In this document: one piece after another, positions 49,985-63,032 of the stretch
Layout of the letters: every line of letters starts with the position of its first letter
How positions within the stretch are numbered: the first letter of the stretch is position 1
From: Acorus gramineus
Lineage: Eukaryota > Streptophyta > Magnoliopsida > Acorales > Acoraceae
NCBI GenBank assembly: GCA_030737835.1
Contig: JAUJYN010000012.1
Coordinates: 4,903,585 to 4,967,584, forward strand
Direction of reading: 5' to 3'
Length of the DNA stretch: 64,000 bases
Program-made: the position numbers and the translations under genes
The notes under the pieces: model-generated
Database searches by the model: none
The model's input: only the letters and a program-made list of their open reading frames with translations
What the model was told of the DNA's origin: nothing

Positions 49985-52352
49985 GAGCCCGTCTATCACC
50001 ACCAACCTAAATGCTCTCCCCCCCAATCTAACAAAAATTTAAAACATCTTATATTAGGCATTCATCCCACCAATTTCAGTTGACACAAGCCCAGTCATAC
50101 TGGGGTGTTTAATATGACACAAAGTGTGTCACCCAAAAATTTTCAATTGTAATATTTTAACGCGACACACCTTGGGTCAAAGTAAATTGTACAGTTCGAC
50201 ATACTCTGAGTCAAACCATACTGTCTACTATGACCCAAGGTGTGTCGTCCAACACTATTCAATTGACAATAATTTAATTTTTTAATCTATCATAAATATC
50301 ATAAATACATAACAAATAATATCATAAATAAATAAAATTCACATACATAATTACATAAGTTAATTCACATACATATCATGTACATTCACAAATCTAATAT
50401 TTTTTTGTCGTAAATGAAAACATACTATTGACATAACAGTTTTCCTTGTTCAACATTCACACATCCAAATTCAACCAACGAACATATCCATATTATATTT
50501 TAACTTTTGAACAATGTATTAAGTAAAAAAATGTATTAACGTGGATGTGTTAATTAATTGAATTTGGATGTATACATTTTCAACAGAAAAGACTGTTATG
50601 TTAATAGTAAGTTTTCATTTGTAAAAAAAATAATGTATTGGATTTGTGAATGTGCAGGTTGGATATGTGAATGTTGAATTAACTTATACGACCATGTATA
50701 CGAATGTTGTTTATTTATGATATTTTATTTGTTGTGTATTTATGATATTTATGATAGATAAAAAAAATTAACTTATTATCAATTGGATAGTATTTGGCGA
50801 CACACATTGGGTCATAGTGGACATTCTAGCTTGACTCGGAATATGTCAAATCAAATAATTTTATGATGACTCAAGATGTGTCACATTACTTCTAAAATAT
50901 CTTAATTGAAAAATTCTAGGTGACACACCTTAAGTCATAGTAAACATCTTAGTTTGACTCGAGTATGTCAAATCGAACAACTTATGGTGACTTAAGGTGT
51001 GTCGCGCAACTTTTGAAAATATTATAGTTGAAAAATTTTGGGTTCGCGTAACTTTTAAAATATTATAGTTGAAAATTTTTGGGTGACACACCTTGAGTCA
51101 CATTAGACATCCTAGTATGACAAAGTTCGTGTCAAGTGAGGTTGGTGTGATGAATGTCTAAAATAAAATGTTGAGCCGGTCTAATCCCACCAAACCGATT
51201 ACTCTCCCCCCAACCTAATAAAAATTTAAAACATTTTATTTTAAAAGTTACGCGAACCCAAAAATTTTCAACTACAATATTTTAAAAGTTACGCGAACCC
51301 AAAATTTTTCAACTACAATATTTTAAAAGTTACGCGACACACCTTGAGTCACCATAAGTTGTTCGATTTGACATACTCGAGTCAAACTAAGATGTTTACT
51401 ATGACTTAAGGTGTGTCACATAGAATTTTTCAATTAAGATATTTTAGAAGTAATGTGACACATCTTGAGTCACCATAAGTTATTTGATTTGACATATTCC
51501 GAGTCAAGCTAGAATGTCCACTATGACCCAATGTGTGTCGCCAAATACTATCCAATTGATAATAAGTTAATTTTTTTTATCTATCATAAATATCATAAAT
51601 ACGCAACAAATAAAATATCATAAATAAACAACATTCGTATACATGGTCGTATAAGTTAATTCAACATTCACATATCCAACCTGCACATTCATAAATCCAA
51701 TACATTATTTTTTTCACAAATGAAACTTACTATTAACATAACAGTCTTCCCTGTTGAAAATGTATACATCAAAATTCAATTAATTAACACATCCACGTTA
51801 ATATATTTTTTTACTTAATACATTGTTCAAAAGTTAGAATATAATATGGATATGTTCGTTGGTTGAATTTGGATGTGCGAATGTTGAACAAGGAAAACTG
51901 TTATGTCAATAGTATGTTTTCATTTACGACAAAAAAATATTAGATTTGTGAATGTACATGATATGTATGTGAATTAACTTATGTAATTATGTACGTGAAT
52001 TTTGTTTATTTATGATATTATTTGTTATGTATTTATGATATTTATGATAGATTAAGAAATTAAATTATTGTCAATTGAATAGTATTGGACGACACACCTT
52101 GGGTCATAGTAGACAGTATGGTTTGACTCAGAGTATGTCGAACTGTACAATTTACTTTGACACAAGGTGTGTTGCGTCAAAATATTGCAATTGAAAAATT
52201 TTGGGTGACATACTTTGTGTCATATTAGACACCCCCAGTATGATTGGGTTTGTGTCAACTGAAATTGGTGGGATGAGTGCTTAATATAAGATGTTTTAAA
52301 TTTTTGTTAGGTTGGGGGGACAGCATTTAGGTTGGTGGTGATAGACGGGCTC
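49985..52352. mobile_element. 2368-bp foldback element with perfect 9-bp TSD
   Basis: It begins GAGCCCGTCTATCACCACCA and ends with the exact inverse (reverse complement GAGCCCGTCTATCACCACCA). TTACAAATT sits at 49976-49984 and 52353-52361. The whole element is a near-palindrome: the left arm from 49985 and the right arm ending 52352 match in inverse over about 1.1 kb, with a centre near 51170. Within each arm the words GACACACCTTGGGTCA and GTGTGTCGC/GTGTGTCAC recur, giving smaller nested inversions. A second GAGCCGGTCTAATCCCACCA terminus-like sequence at about 51176 suggests that two element copies fused. No transposase frame. The 9-bp duplication suggests mobilisation by a Mutator-type transposase. 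Confidence 0.9.
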
Positions 52353-52361
52353 TTACAAATT

Positions 52362-53057
52362 TTGGCCATTGCTATGCATGTTCGGTGAGCGAAAATGATC
52401 GATTTCGCAATGAAATGAAATTCAATTTCAAATAATCGGTTTTTGATGGTTTTCTTTAAATTTGGATGGATGCTCGATTTTGTTGCGTCTGGTAAGGTTT
52501 CAAGGAGGAGAGTAAATGGGACCGAAAAAAATTCAAGATATTCTAACTGTCAAACAACCAGCCAATAAAAATTGACACATAATGGAACTTGTGAATAAGA
52601 CATATTTTGGGCCCAATGGATATATATATATACATATAAACACAATACCCTTCCTCATGTGCTACCTCCTAGCACGGAAACCTGTTGTATATTTTGGCAA
52701 CAAGACAAGACAAAACAAAACAAAACCAAGCAACACCACAGCCTAAACTGTTCTCATATAGCAAGTGCATACATGTTCTAGGTAATTGTTTATTCTAGAA
52801 TCAAAATGTTTACATTGGCAATCAAATCACTTGATTGTAAATAAAGCTGGGAATTAATATTGAAATACAACAATTAAATATTGAAATACAACAATTAATG
52901 GATGCAGCTTGATAAGAATTTCATGGTGGAGTTTCTCCAGCTGCAGAGAAGAAAAGAGCATTTTTTTTTGGAGAGAAGTTTATATATACAGTTAAGAAGA
53001 GAAGAGGTGGACACATGATTATCAAACCCCGTTCTGTATGAAGCCACGCGAACAAGA
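52362..53057. other. 3' flank of the P-protein gene
   Basis: The right-hand part is the 3' untranslated region of GLDP. The left part (52362-52780) is AT-rich with a short ATATATATAT run near 52620; nothing else recognised. Confidence 0.5.
52789..52794 (-). terminator. Candidate poly(A) signal AATAAA of the P-protein gene
   Basis: AATAAA on the minus strand, about 264 bp downstream of the stop codon at 53058, a plausible 3' UTR length. Plant signals are loose, so this is a candidate only. Confidence 0.4.
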
Positions 53058-56000
53058 TTATGCAGTTGCTGCAGCTTGTTCTTCGGCCATTTGTGACACA
53101 GGGAGTAGGGTGCATATTAGATTGCGGTCCCCATAAACGTTGTCCACACGTCCTGAAAGCAGCATTCAAATTCAGAAACAATGTCCAGAAAAAAATCTCT
53201 TGAAACATTGGCTTTAAATAGTCTAGCAAAAAACTGTTACCTGTTGTAGGCCAGAACTTTGAAGAACGGAGCCATGAAGCAGGGAAGGCTGCATATTCCC
53301 TCGAGTACGGTTTTGTCCACTTATCACCCATGAGCAACGATGGAGGATGAGGAGCACCCTGCACAAGGAGACACATAATAAGAACAACTTCATTTTCTTC
53401 CTTAGAAAAAAAGAAAAAAAAAACACTAGCACATGAGTATCATATAGAAACATGGCCTATGCTTGCAAGGATAGCCTTATCAGGAAATGCGATGCTCGGA
53501 TGTCAAAGAGTGTAGTTAAGACACCTCAAATGATGCACATAATTATGAACTATGTCTTTTACAATCCACATAACAAGTATTCTGTTCAATGATAAATTTG
53601 GAGAAACAACACTTAATGTTGCTAGGGTTGCAGTGACCAATAGGCAGCCAGCACTTTTATCCTGTGTGGTTGCAGGGACATCAATGCGGTGAAAAACCCC
53701 TGAAGACAGACCCAAGGATGCCAGCCCAAAATAAAGAGAACCTAGATACAGTACATGGCTACATGCTATAAAGAAAAAGCGGCAGTGACAGCAAAGATGG
53801 TCACCACGAGAATGCTGTTGCATCAAATGATTATGCCAGACAAGCCATAGGTCGAGTAGCATGGCAGCAGCAGGGATGACTTTCTAGGAAATGCTGACCG
53901 GCAGCAGCCCATTTTACTCTAGTGTCAGGTTATATTTCAAGATAGGTGACACCACACATATTAAACCCATCAGTCAATAGCATGCATTTTGTTAGGAATT
54001 ACAATTGAATCCTCCCATTTATGATCGATAATTTGAAGTCCAACAATTCTACAGGATTTTAGGATGGGATTGAATTGAATTCTTAGGAAGAGATTAGGTT
54101 AAGCTACTGACTTCATAAGGTTAATTGGAAACTTCCAACAAAGGTACACAATTATCTTAGTGTCCTTAGCATTGGGGTGGCAGGCCTAGTAAGGCCGTCA
54201 GCTATAGGCAGCAGGCCTGGGAAAACCATCATCAGGACATCTTCTGGAATCCTCCCTTGATGGTGGAAACCAACTTTTGGGCACCGGGTTGGTGGTGGCT
54301 TCCCGCGTTCATGTGGGTGAGGACATTTTGCGAGTGGAATGAAAGTCAGACTCTTTGAATCCGGTCAGATATCTTATCTACCGGTTCGATGGGGGTCGTT
54401 CTTGTATCTTTTGTTTTTTATTGTTTTTCTTTCATCTATTTCCTCTCACCCCCAATTCAGACATTGTCTAGTTTGTCACTTTTCGAAATAGATGTTATGC
54501 CTACAATTTCCTCAAAAAAAGATTCAGTGTCCCAGCATTTAAGATTTTTTTTTTTAAGAATGGTGCTTCCCAAGATCGATCCTTTTTAAAGAGGTGGGAG
54601 GTGCTTACCGACTTAACCAAAGCTCAGTTCGCCCTCCCAATCAGCATGTCTTGGAATTTTAACCTTATATAGTTGCTTGGACAACACCAACAATTCCCTA
54701 GTTTAAGTAGACATCTGTTTCACTCTCCCTTTTCATCTTTTCCTTCAATATTTTTTTCCTTCTTCATTTGATTCCCAAGGAAGGACTAACCTAAGTCTTC
54801 ATAACTCGGTTGCATCAGAAATGAAATGAAGCGTAAGATGACCATTCCATCTTTGATGTGAAATGACTTTTTTTGTTGTTTGTTGAGAAGTCAATTCTAC
54901 CAAAATAATGAAAATGAAAGATGTGATGGTCATGTCTTCCCTGACGAAAGTTAATTTTGAAATGTGGATTCCATTTCCATTTCCACCATTTCCAATCCAA
55001 TTTTCATTGACCAAGAACCATGTAGCCATTTTTGATCATCATAAAATCATAGTGGGAATCTAGTGCCAAGTAATATTAGAACCCAGATACAAGATAAGAC
55101 TTTTACCTTGAGGACATTGTTGTGGATATCTGCTTTCCCATTCTCAATCTGAGCAATCTCTTCTCTGATAGAAATAAGAGCATCACAAAACCTATCCAAT
55201 TCAGCCTGCATCACAAATTAAAAGATTGAGCATAATGGTGGGAAAAAAAGACAAAAAAGGATGTGTGAAAGAAAAGAAACAACTACCAACTTACCTTGCT
55301 TTCACTTTCAGTGGGTTCAATCATAAGTGTCCCAGGTACTGGCCATGACATTGTTGGTCCATGGAATCCATAATCCATGAGACGCTTGGCCACATCTTCA
55401 GCCTCTATACCAGCCGTGGTCTGCAAACACCACTTTTCAGATACTGGGAACATAAATCTTAAAAAGTAACAAATAAATATTATGAATCATTTGATTTTTC
55501 AGCACCTTAAATCCTCTCAAATCAACAATGAATTCATGGGCAACCGTGCCATTGACACCACGGAACAGTATTGGATAATGTCCCTGTACCACAATACAAG
55601 AAAAACATCAATAGACCAATGGATGTACAGATTAACTAATCATGGGCACTTCCTTTTTGGTTAATTTATTATCTTTCCAGATATGGTGCCAAGATGTGAT
55701 TCTGTAGTTTTGGGAAGTGGCAAACCACTGTCTGCTTGACATCACTGCATTGCCATTCGGAGGGAAATAAGAACTACCCATTCTACTTTTGAAGACCAAT
55801 GCGCACACTGTTTCTAACAATTCTAGTTGAAATTCATGTTTTTATCCTTCGACTTCATATATTATTTCAATCACATTGAAATATTAAAAAAGGAACAAAT
55901 AGAAAACAGTAAGACCTCCAGACGCTTTGCCATGTAGTTTGCATTCAAGATAGCAATCTTTGAAGCTTCTGTGAGCCCCTTCGAACCCATCATGGCTATA

Positions 56001-59000
56001 TATGTGTAAGAAATGGGCAAAATAAGTGCTGATCCCCAAGGTGCAGCAGATATGGTACCAAGTGGCTGAGCCTTGTCAGGTGCTGGAATTCCACCAGTTG
56101 GCACCTAATATGAATACATGAATAGAAGTTAAAACCTAAATGGAACAGATGGTTGAAAAAATAAATGTAAACCAAAAGAAAAACAACTAATGAATAGTTG
56201 TGGATTTCAAAAGTCACTACAAAAAATCCAAAACTAATGCAATTCAGAAACATCAGGAGAATTTAGACAAATATCAGAAATGAAGATAGACCATGCCTCC
56301 TGGTCATATTGTTTCCTATTGCCTATTTTGCAGACCAGGAGGCTGTTTTCAGTTCCAAATTCCAAGGCTTAACCCAGTTTAATGAAAGAGACCAAAAAAT
56401 GTAATGAACAAGAAGAAGCAAACAAGCAAAGCAAACTTAAAAATTATGCATATACCTAATAAGTCATTTGAAGTTTGACCTGTCACCTCTATAAAAAGCA
56501 ACCGTCAGGATTGATGATCGACACAACAACCCCAAACACCCCCCCCCCCCCCACACACACACACACACACACAAGAACATAATCCTAAGCTAGAACATGA
56601 CACCAATCTGACAGATATGGAAAGCATTCTCTACCATGTATAAGGACCTCAAACTAGTATGATGATTCCAGATGCTATGAGAATCTAAACTGACAGAAAC
56701 ACTGGGACTGTGACCAGTGGTCTCCTACTTCCACCATTTCCTATAACCGTAGAATCATATATTATTGCACAAGAGTTTCCATCATTGTAAAAGTATAAAT
56801 AATCAATAGGAATAACAACTTCAAGCCAAAATACACGGAAAAAGTTGCTAAATTGAAGATAAACGCCACCCACCAAGGGACACCTTACGCAAAGTCTTAT
56901 ATGTAGAGAGATTCAGAGATTCTTTTTATAAAAATTTGGCAAATATGAGAAGGGAGATAGGGAGATAGTTACAAACTTTAATGACCCATCAATGATCAAT
57001 GTATGTGAAGTACTACTTAGGAGATGGAAACAGGAATTCAAAAGTGCATGATTTGATGTAGAACATTAAGCCAACCTTTACTACTTCAATTTCATCATCC
57101 ATTACCCAGTCTGCACACAGTATCTTGAGTTGTGGATTAGCTTATCTCACCAAATATAAAAACTAAATCTTGTTGTAGCTCAGTACTTGCTTGGGAGATA
57201 GGCACCAATTTCATATACATGTTTTAAAATAAAAAATAATTGGTTATAATAAAAAAAATAGCATTCTGTTCTTATGATAATTAGTTTAATCTAAACCAGT
57301 TAAAAGAGGAAAAAATGCTCAACAATATTTCAACTTAGCAGAAACCTATACAGCCACTGAGAAACATAGAGCTAGTACAACAGATAGAAGGTGAATGGCT
57401 GTCAGTTCAATTTCAAATAGTAACTTTTCATCTAAAAGAATATCAGAAGAAGAATATGTTATGTGAAAAGTGGCAGTGTTGTTGAGCAATGACTATTTAC
57501 TGCTCAAAATGACAGTTATCCACCATCAAATGAAGTATTTGTACAACATAAAATAAAGACAATGGATGATGTCTTCACTCTTCACCAAGGTGGAACACAA
57601 ATTTCTTTTAAAAAGAAAGGTGGAATACAAATCATGGCTTACTTCTAAGGGTTGGACATTCTAATACCAGCTATCATGTACCTATGATACAGATTACACT
57701 TTTAGAGAGCCAAGATGAATAGACTAGTCTCAAATTTTTTATTGTTTAATTGCTATAGCAGCAGGGATAATCATATTTGGAACTCAAAATTTGCTTCATC
57801 AATTACAGATAGCTTTTAAAGCAAACATCATACCACTGGATGTGAGGGTAGAAATGGTGCCAAATGTTTCTTTACACCAATGGGCCCCATACCAGGACCA
57901 CCTCCACCATGCGGGATGCAAAATGTTTTATGGAGATTCAGGTGACAAACATCTGCCCCTATAAAGCCAGGGCTTGTTAGGCCGACCTGTAAATCAGACA
58001 TGCTCATTAGAATACAATACGAACCAGGAAAAATATAGTAAAGTAGAGGAAAAAAGAAGAAAAGCTGTCTAAAATTTCATTTTATTAAGTACATATTATT
58101 GGTTATCCCAAGTAAAGAAAGCATGGTGCAATGCTTATAAACTTCAAAAAATATCACTCGAAAGGCAAGAATGCATAAACAACTTAATGATCTAAGATAA
58201 GAAAAAGCAAGGTATCACAGAAAAAAAACCAGACTAATTCAAGAACTTGCAATATCACTTGCATATGCATGAAAATAGCACATGGGAAATAGGACCTTAG
58301 CCCAATTGGTGATGACCACAGGTAAGTATCATTAAAGGGCAGGGGTTCAAAACCCACGTTAAAGATAACGTAAAAAAAGTAACAAAGCAATACTTGTTAA
58401 TACCATTTTTCAATACAAGGAATGGACAAAGTAAACAGAAGTCCCTTGAGGCACAAGGTGATACAGAGCCGCATAATGATTTCCTAAACCTTTTGTGTAT
58501 AATGACATGGACAAAATATAAATGGGAAAGTGTTGCCCTCAAAGTATTGTAGTAGCTCATTTCTATAACGGAAACTTCAAAAGGAGAAAAACCATATCAG
58601 CTCAGTAAAGAACTCATACACAGACCTCTATCACTTGGAAGCTTCACAAAAATTAAAAAGCAGCAAAGAGAGTCATAAATTTGTGATTTGTCAAATGGCA
58701 AATAATTCAGAAAGCTTGTGCTTACAAGCACCATAAATGTAAGAAACTGTCTACATGTTGAAATCAAAACTAAACAAGATCTTGACTACAAAGATCTCCG
58801 TTGGGATGAATTTCACATGATATAAAAACCAAATCAAGTATTACTTAGGGATCTTAGCAATCAAGGATTTCTTTCTATGCATAATTAAAATTTAGTCTTA
58901 TAGAAATCTAAGAAATTCAAAGCTGCATATTAGATATTTTCAAAAAATTTGTGCATGAGAAAAAGAAAATTTGGCAAGGAAAGAGGTCGTCATAATTAAA

Positions 59001-62000
59001 ATAGTAGACTTACAGCCAAATGATATGAGAAAATATACCTGTGCGTTCATGTTAGCACCATCCATGTAAACTTGCCCTCCATTGTCATGGATTATCTTGC
59101 ATATTTCATCAATTCCTTCTTCATAGACTCCATGGGTTGAGGGGTAGGTAACCTGTTAATCATTAAAAATGAGCAATATACAAGGATGCACGGTTTAGCT
59201 CAATTTATTCTAGCAAGTGATGTTGTTTCTTGTTCACTGCAATTAAGGGGTAGGAAACCCATGGGCATCTGAAAGCATAGTTCTGTGTAAGATTTAATTG
59301 GGTAATTGCTATAGAAAGAGACAAATCATGGACAAAAATGCACTTATCTAAAATGCACTTAAACATTAATATGTTTCTGGCATGAGATGGATGATCAATT
59401 GGCATTATTCAAGCGGCAATGTATATTAAGATATATTAAGATAAATCATGCTTTCCTATGGATCACATCAATATCATATAATAAAGAAGAGAACTCCATC
59501 TTCAGCAGCAATTGGAAGAGAGAGGAAACAGGATTCAATACCATCAGAGCAGAAAGATTATCCTTATGTGCTTCAGCAGCTTTTCTTAACTCTTCAATGT
59601 TAATATTCCCCTTGGCATCAGTTCCAACGGCAACAATTTTCATCCCACACATAGCTGCACTAGCAGGATTGGTGCCATGAGCAGAGACAGGTATAATGCA
59701 AACATTCCGATGACTATCTCCTCTTGCCTGCAATTTTTCCACCATAACATGCCTAAATTTAACAATCCTCTTCTTAATAATAGCATAGTTACAAGAAGGT
59801 TCTCTAGTTGATATGACATACCAAATGATATGCACGGATAACCATAAGCCCGGCATATTCACCCGAAGCACCCGCATTTGGTTGCAATGAGAATGAATCA
59901 AATCCGGTAATAGTGCAAAGTAGTTCACCCAAATCTTTGAACATTTCCTGGAAGAAAACATACAATAAGAGACCACCATGTGACCATCTAAATTTTAACT
60001 ATGGATAAGCAACTAAAATCCACATAGAAGTTTTCAAGAAGACTCCTATCTACCTGGTAACCAGCTGTTTGTTCAATTGGTGCAAAAGGATGAAGATCAG
60101 TGAAGCTTGGCCAGGTCACTGGCATCATCTCCACTGTAGCATTCAGTTTCATTGTGCATGAACCTAAAGGAATCATACTATGACATAGAGACAGATCCTT
60201 TAATTGTAACCTGTGGAGATATCTCAGCAACTCGTGCTCTGTGTGGTATCTGTAAACAAACAAGCAAGTGTTAAAGAGTGCGAAAATGGGAACCACATGT
60301 ATACAAAAAAATTCACCAGAAGAACTCCTACGAATTAAAGATTGGGTGAGTCAGATATGGACTGTCTCTTATAAGCCCAGAGGGGATCGCACTCTTGACC
60401 TCAGATGCAATAGATGCCGCATCAAAATTTACCTGACAACCATAATAAGATTTTCATGATCAACATAGAAGTGGATCATAGTGGAATCTCAAGGAGAAAA
60501 TACTCACAGGTTTCCCACAAGCGAACACTTGAAAGAGTTTATCGACATCATCTAGAGTAGTGGTCTCATCAAAGGACACCGTTATCTGAAATGCCAGCAA
60601 AACACTATCAAAACCCACGATGCTAACTGCATAGACTTATAACACCCAAACCAAAGCAGTATAAACTATTAATGATGTTGCTGTCCATTTCACATACAGT
60701 GTTTGAGTCCACAATCCGCAGATTCATCTCATGCTTGTAAGCAACCTCTGCAATCGCCCGTGCATCAGAACATGTAACCTTCACGGTGTCAAAGAATGGA
60801 AGCTCCTGGACAGTCACTGTTCCAAGCTTCTTCAGACCATGCGCAAAAGTTCCTGCCAGGCCATGAACACGGTCGGCTATGGCTTTAAGACCTTCTGGGC
60901 CATGATAGACCGCATACATTGCAGCCATGTTGGCAAGCAATGCCTATATTAACAATCAGAAGAAAAGGAAATCATTAACAAAAGATGAACACATCTCAAT
61001 CATCTACATACAAGTGCACAAACCAAATTACTAGTGCAACAACCAAGAACTGCGAAGTAACTATTGATTGATGAACATCAAACAAATTTGTGATACAAAT
61101 GTTGAGTGCACAAGGTATGATTCAAACTTTAAAGTGAAAGTATCTTAGAAACAAACAAATTGAAAAATATGAATATTCTTAAGTTGTGTCGCATTGAAAG
61201 TCAAACTCAATAACTAACAGCATCTAATAGCTGTAACTAGTGAAGTCTGAATAATTTCAATAACAAACTATAAAAAACAAAAAATAATTTATGAAAGACA
61301 TGAGATGCAAAGACCAACATGCATAAAAAATAAAATAATTATAAAAAAAACCAACATAAAAATAAAAAAGTAAAAAAGAAGGGAGTTTTATAAAAAAAAG
61401 AAGAAGATGTTCACCATACTCTTTGCATGGGATTTTGAAATGACTTTTTCCTTCATATATTTCTCTCTAAATCACAAAAGTTCATTGACTTATTAAAGTC
61501 TTCAAATTTTTTTTATTGAAATGGAATAACACATAACATTTTGTCATTGACGGGGAGTCTCAATCAAATAATGCTTGACCTATTGATGTCTCAATCGAAT
61601 AACGCTTATGCTTGATATTAATAACTTAGGATTTAGAAATCCATAGACATGGACTTTTTCTCAATGAAAATACTAATCGACTAACCCCCCTCGTATCCAA
61701 AAATAAAATAAACAAAAGAATTTCACCTGGGCAGTGCAGATGTTGCTGGTCGCCTTATCCCTGCGGATGTGCTGCTCCCTCGTCTGCATCGCCATCCTCA
61801 ACGCTGGCTTCCCCGTGCAATCCACACTGGCCCCAATGATCCTTCCCGGCATCATCCTCTTATACTCCTGCGACGTAGCCAAGAATGCCGCGTGCGGCCC
61901 CCCGTACCCCATCGGAACCCCAAACCTCTGCGCCGACCCCACAACAATATCCACCCCAAGCTCCCCAGGCGGCTTAAGCACCGTCAACGCCAACAGATCG

Positions 62001-62935
62001 CTCGCCATCACAACCTTCACGCCATTCGCGTGCGCATTCTTAATAAACTCCCCATAATCAAGAACCTCCCCCTCCGTCCCAGGGTACTGGACCAAAACCC
62101 CACAAACATCCCCCGCCGAGTAATCCACGTCACTCAAATCCACAACCTTTACAGTGAGCTCGAACCCGTCGGCCCGGGTCCTGCAAACGTCGATCGTCTG
62201 CGGATGACAATTCGAGGAAACCAAGAACGTTTTCTTCTTCGACCTCTGGATGTTGTTGCACATCGCCATGGCCTCGGCGGCGGCGGTCCCCTCGTCGAGG
62301 AGGGAAGCGTTCGACATCGGAAGCCCGGTGAGCTCCGACACCATGGTCTGGAAGTTGAGGAGGCTCTCGAGCCTCCCCTGCGCGATCTCCGCCTGGTAGG
62401 GCGTGTACTGCGTGTACCACCCGGGGTTCTCCATGAGGTTGCGTAGGATCACGGGCGGGACGTGCGTGCCGAAGTAGCCCATCCCGATGAAGGACTTGAA
62501 GACCTTGTTCTTCTCGGCGAGAGATTTCATGTGTTCGATCATCTGCGACTCCGTGAACCCCGAATCGAATTTAGGGTTCGCGAACCGCATCGGCGCGGCG
62601 CGGATCGCGGCGGGGACGGTGGCGTCGATGAGGGCGTCGAGGTTCGGGAAGCCGAGGGACTCGGACATCTTGATCTGGTCGTCGGGGGTGGCGGAGTTGT
62701 GGCGGCGGGGGAAGGTGTCGGTGGGGCGGAGGGAGTCGAGGGAGATCGAGCGGGTCTGGTTGAAGAGGTGGTGGCGGTGGTGGTGGGGGTTGTTGGTGGC
62801 CGTTGGATTGGTGGGGACGATGATCGAAGGGACGAGAGTGGAGATCTGGCGAGGCGCACCACATGAAGGGGAGGAGCGGCGGGAGATCAGACGGTTGAGG
62901 AGCGCCCGATTCGCCAGTCGCCGGGCTCGCTCCAT
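53058..62935 (-). CDS. GLDP: Glycine decarboxylase P-protein, mitochondrial (15 exons, 1037 aa)
   Basis: P-protein (EC 1.4.4.2) of the glycine cleavage system: a PLP enzyme that decarboxylates glycine and passes the aminomethyl group to H-protein lipoamide, in the mitochondrial matrix; central to photorespiration. Exons, all GT-AG and in phase: 62935-61727, 60943-60698, 60585-60508, 60432-60332, 60249-60054, 59947-59822, 59727-59542, 59152-59039, 57986-57834, 56104-55916, 55583-55506, 55420-55295, 55205-55107, 53358-53241, 53152-53058. They sum to 1037 codons, the normal plant length. Seen: an Arg/Ser-rich N-terminal presequence (about the first 65-80 residues), the N-terminal half in the 403-codon exon 1 ([23 protein letters not shown]), SCTMKLNA, and the PLP lysine in [18 protein letters not shown] at Lys772. 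Exon 1 is GC-rich, unlike the rest. The start is the first ATG before the presequence. No disabling change. Confidence 0.97.
54174..54520 (+). mobile_element. Truncated LINE 3' end in GLDP intron 13
   Basis: It ends with GTTATGCCTACAATTTCCTC plus A7, the same tail type as at 22990-23024. The flanks TCTTAGTGTCCTTAGCATT (54155-54173) and ATTCAGTGTCCCAGCATTT (54522-54540) look like an eroded target duplication of about 17 bp. Non-coding, inserted antisense to GLDP. Confidence 0.6.
56539..56573. repeat. C14 run and (CA)n microsatellite in GLDP intron 9
   Basis: A run of about 14 C at 56539-56552 is followed directly by about ten CA units. The homopolymer length may be unreliable. Confidence 0.9.
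58288..58385 (+). mobile_element. tRNA-derived SINE-like sequence in GLDP intron 8
   Basis: TTAGCCCAATTGG resembles a polymerase III A box, and GGGGTTCAAAACCC, about 45 bp downstream, resembles a B box (GGTTCAAAACC). An A-rich tail (GTAAAAAAAG) follows. This layout fits the head of a plant SINE; the sequence does not fold as an intact tRNA by eye and no anticodon arm was found. Confidence 0.45.
61430..61695. repeat. Copy of the 42-bp-unit repeat family in GLDP intron 1
   Basis: GGGATTTTGAAATGACTTTT, TATTTCTCTCTAA, GGGGAGTCTCAATCAAATAA, GATGTCTCAATCGAATAACG, TTAGAAATCCATAGACATGG and CTAATCGACTAACCCCCC appear in the same order as in the arm at 1735-2230, but with only two 42-bp-like units. It ends at the C6 tract, equivalent to the G-tract termini at 12-113 and 812-828. 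It is therefore a short dispersed member of that family inside a gene. Confidence 0.8.
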
Positions 62936-63023
62936 TGTTTCTGAGAAGGTTTGTGTGAGCGGTGGTGTGTTTGGAGTGGTTGGAGGTGGTCTTTATTTGT
63001 AATTGAAGGTACACCGCATGTAT

Positions 63024-63032
63024 CCATATATA
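63024..63032 (-). promoter_or_regulatory. Candidate TATA box of the P-protein gene
   Basis: TATATATGG on the minus strand, about 90 bp upstream of the ATG at 62935. It would place transcription start near 62995 and leave a 5' UTR of about 60 bases. Confidence 0.55.

Noticed and set aside
53503..53862. 119-aa minus-strand frame in GLDP intron 13
   Set aside because: It lies between exons that join in phase and shows no homology I can recognise.
61769..62866. Long open frames on the plus strand opposite GLDP exon 1
   Set aside because: GC-rich codon bias of exon 1 leaves the antisense frames open; no protein family is recognisable.
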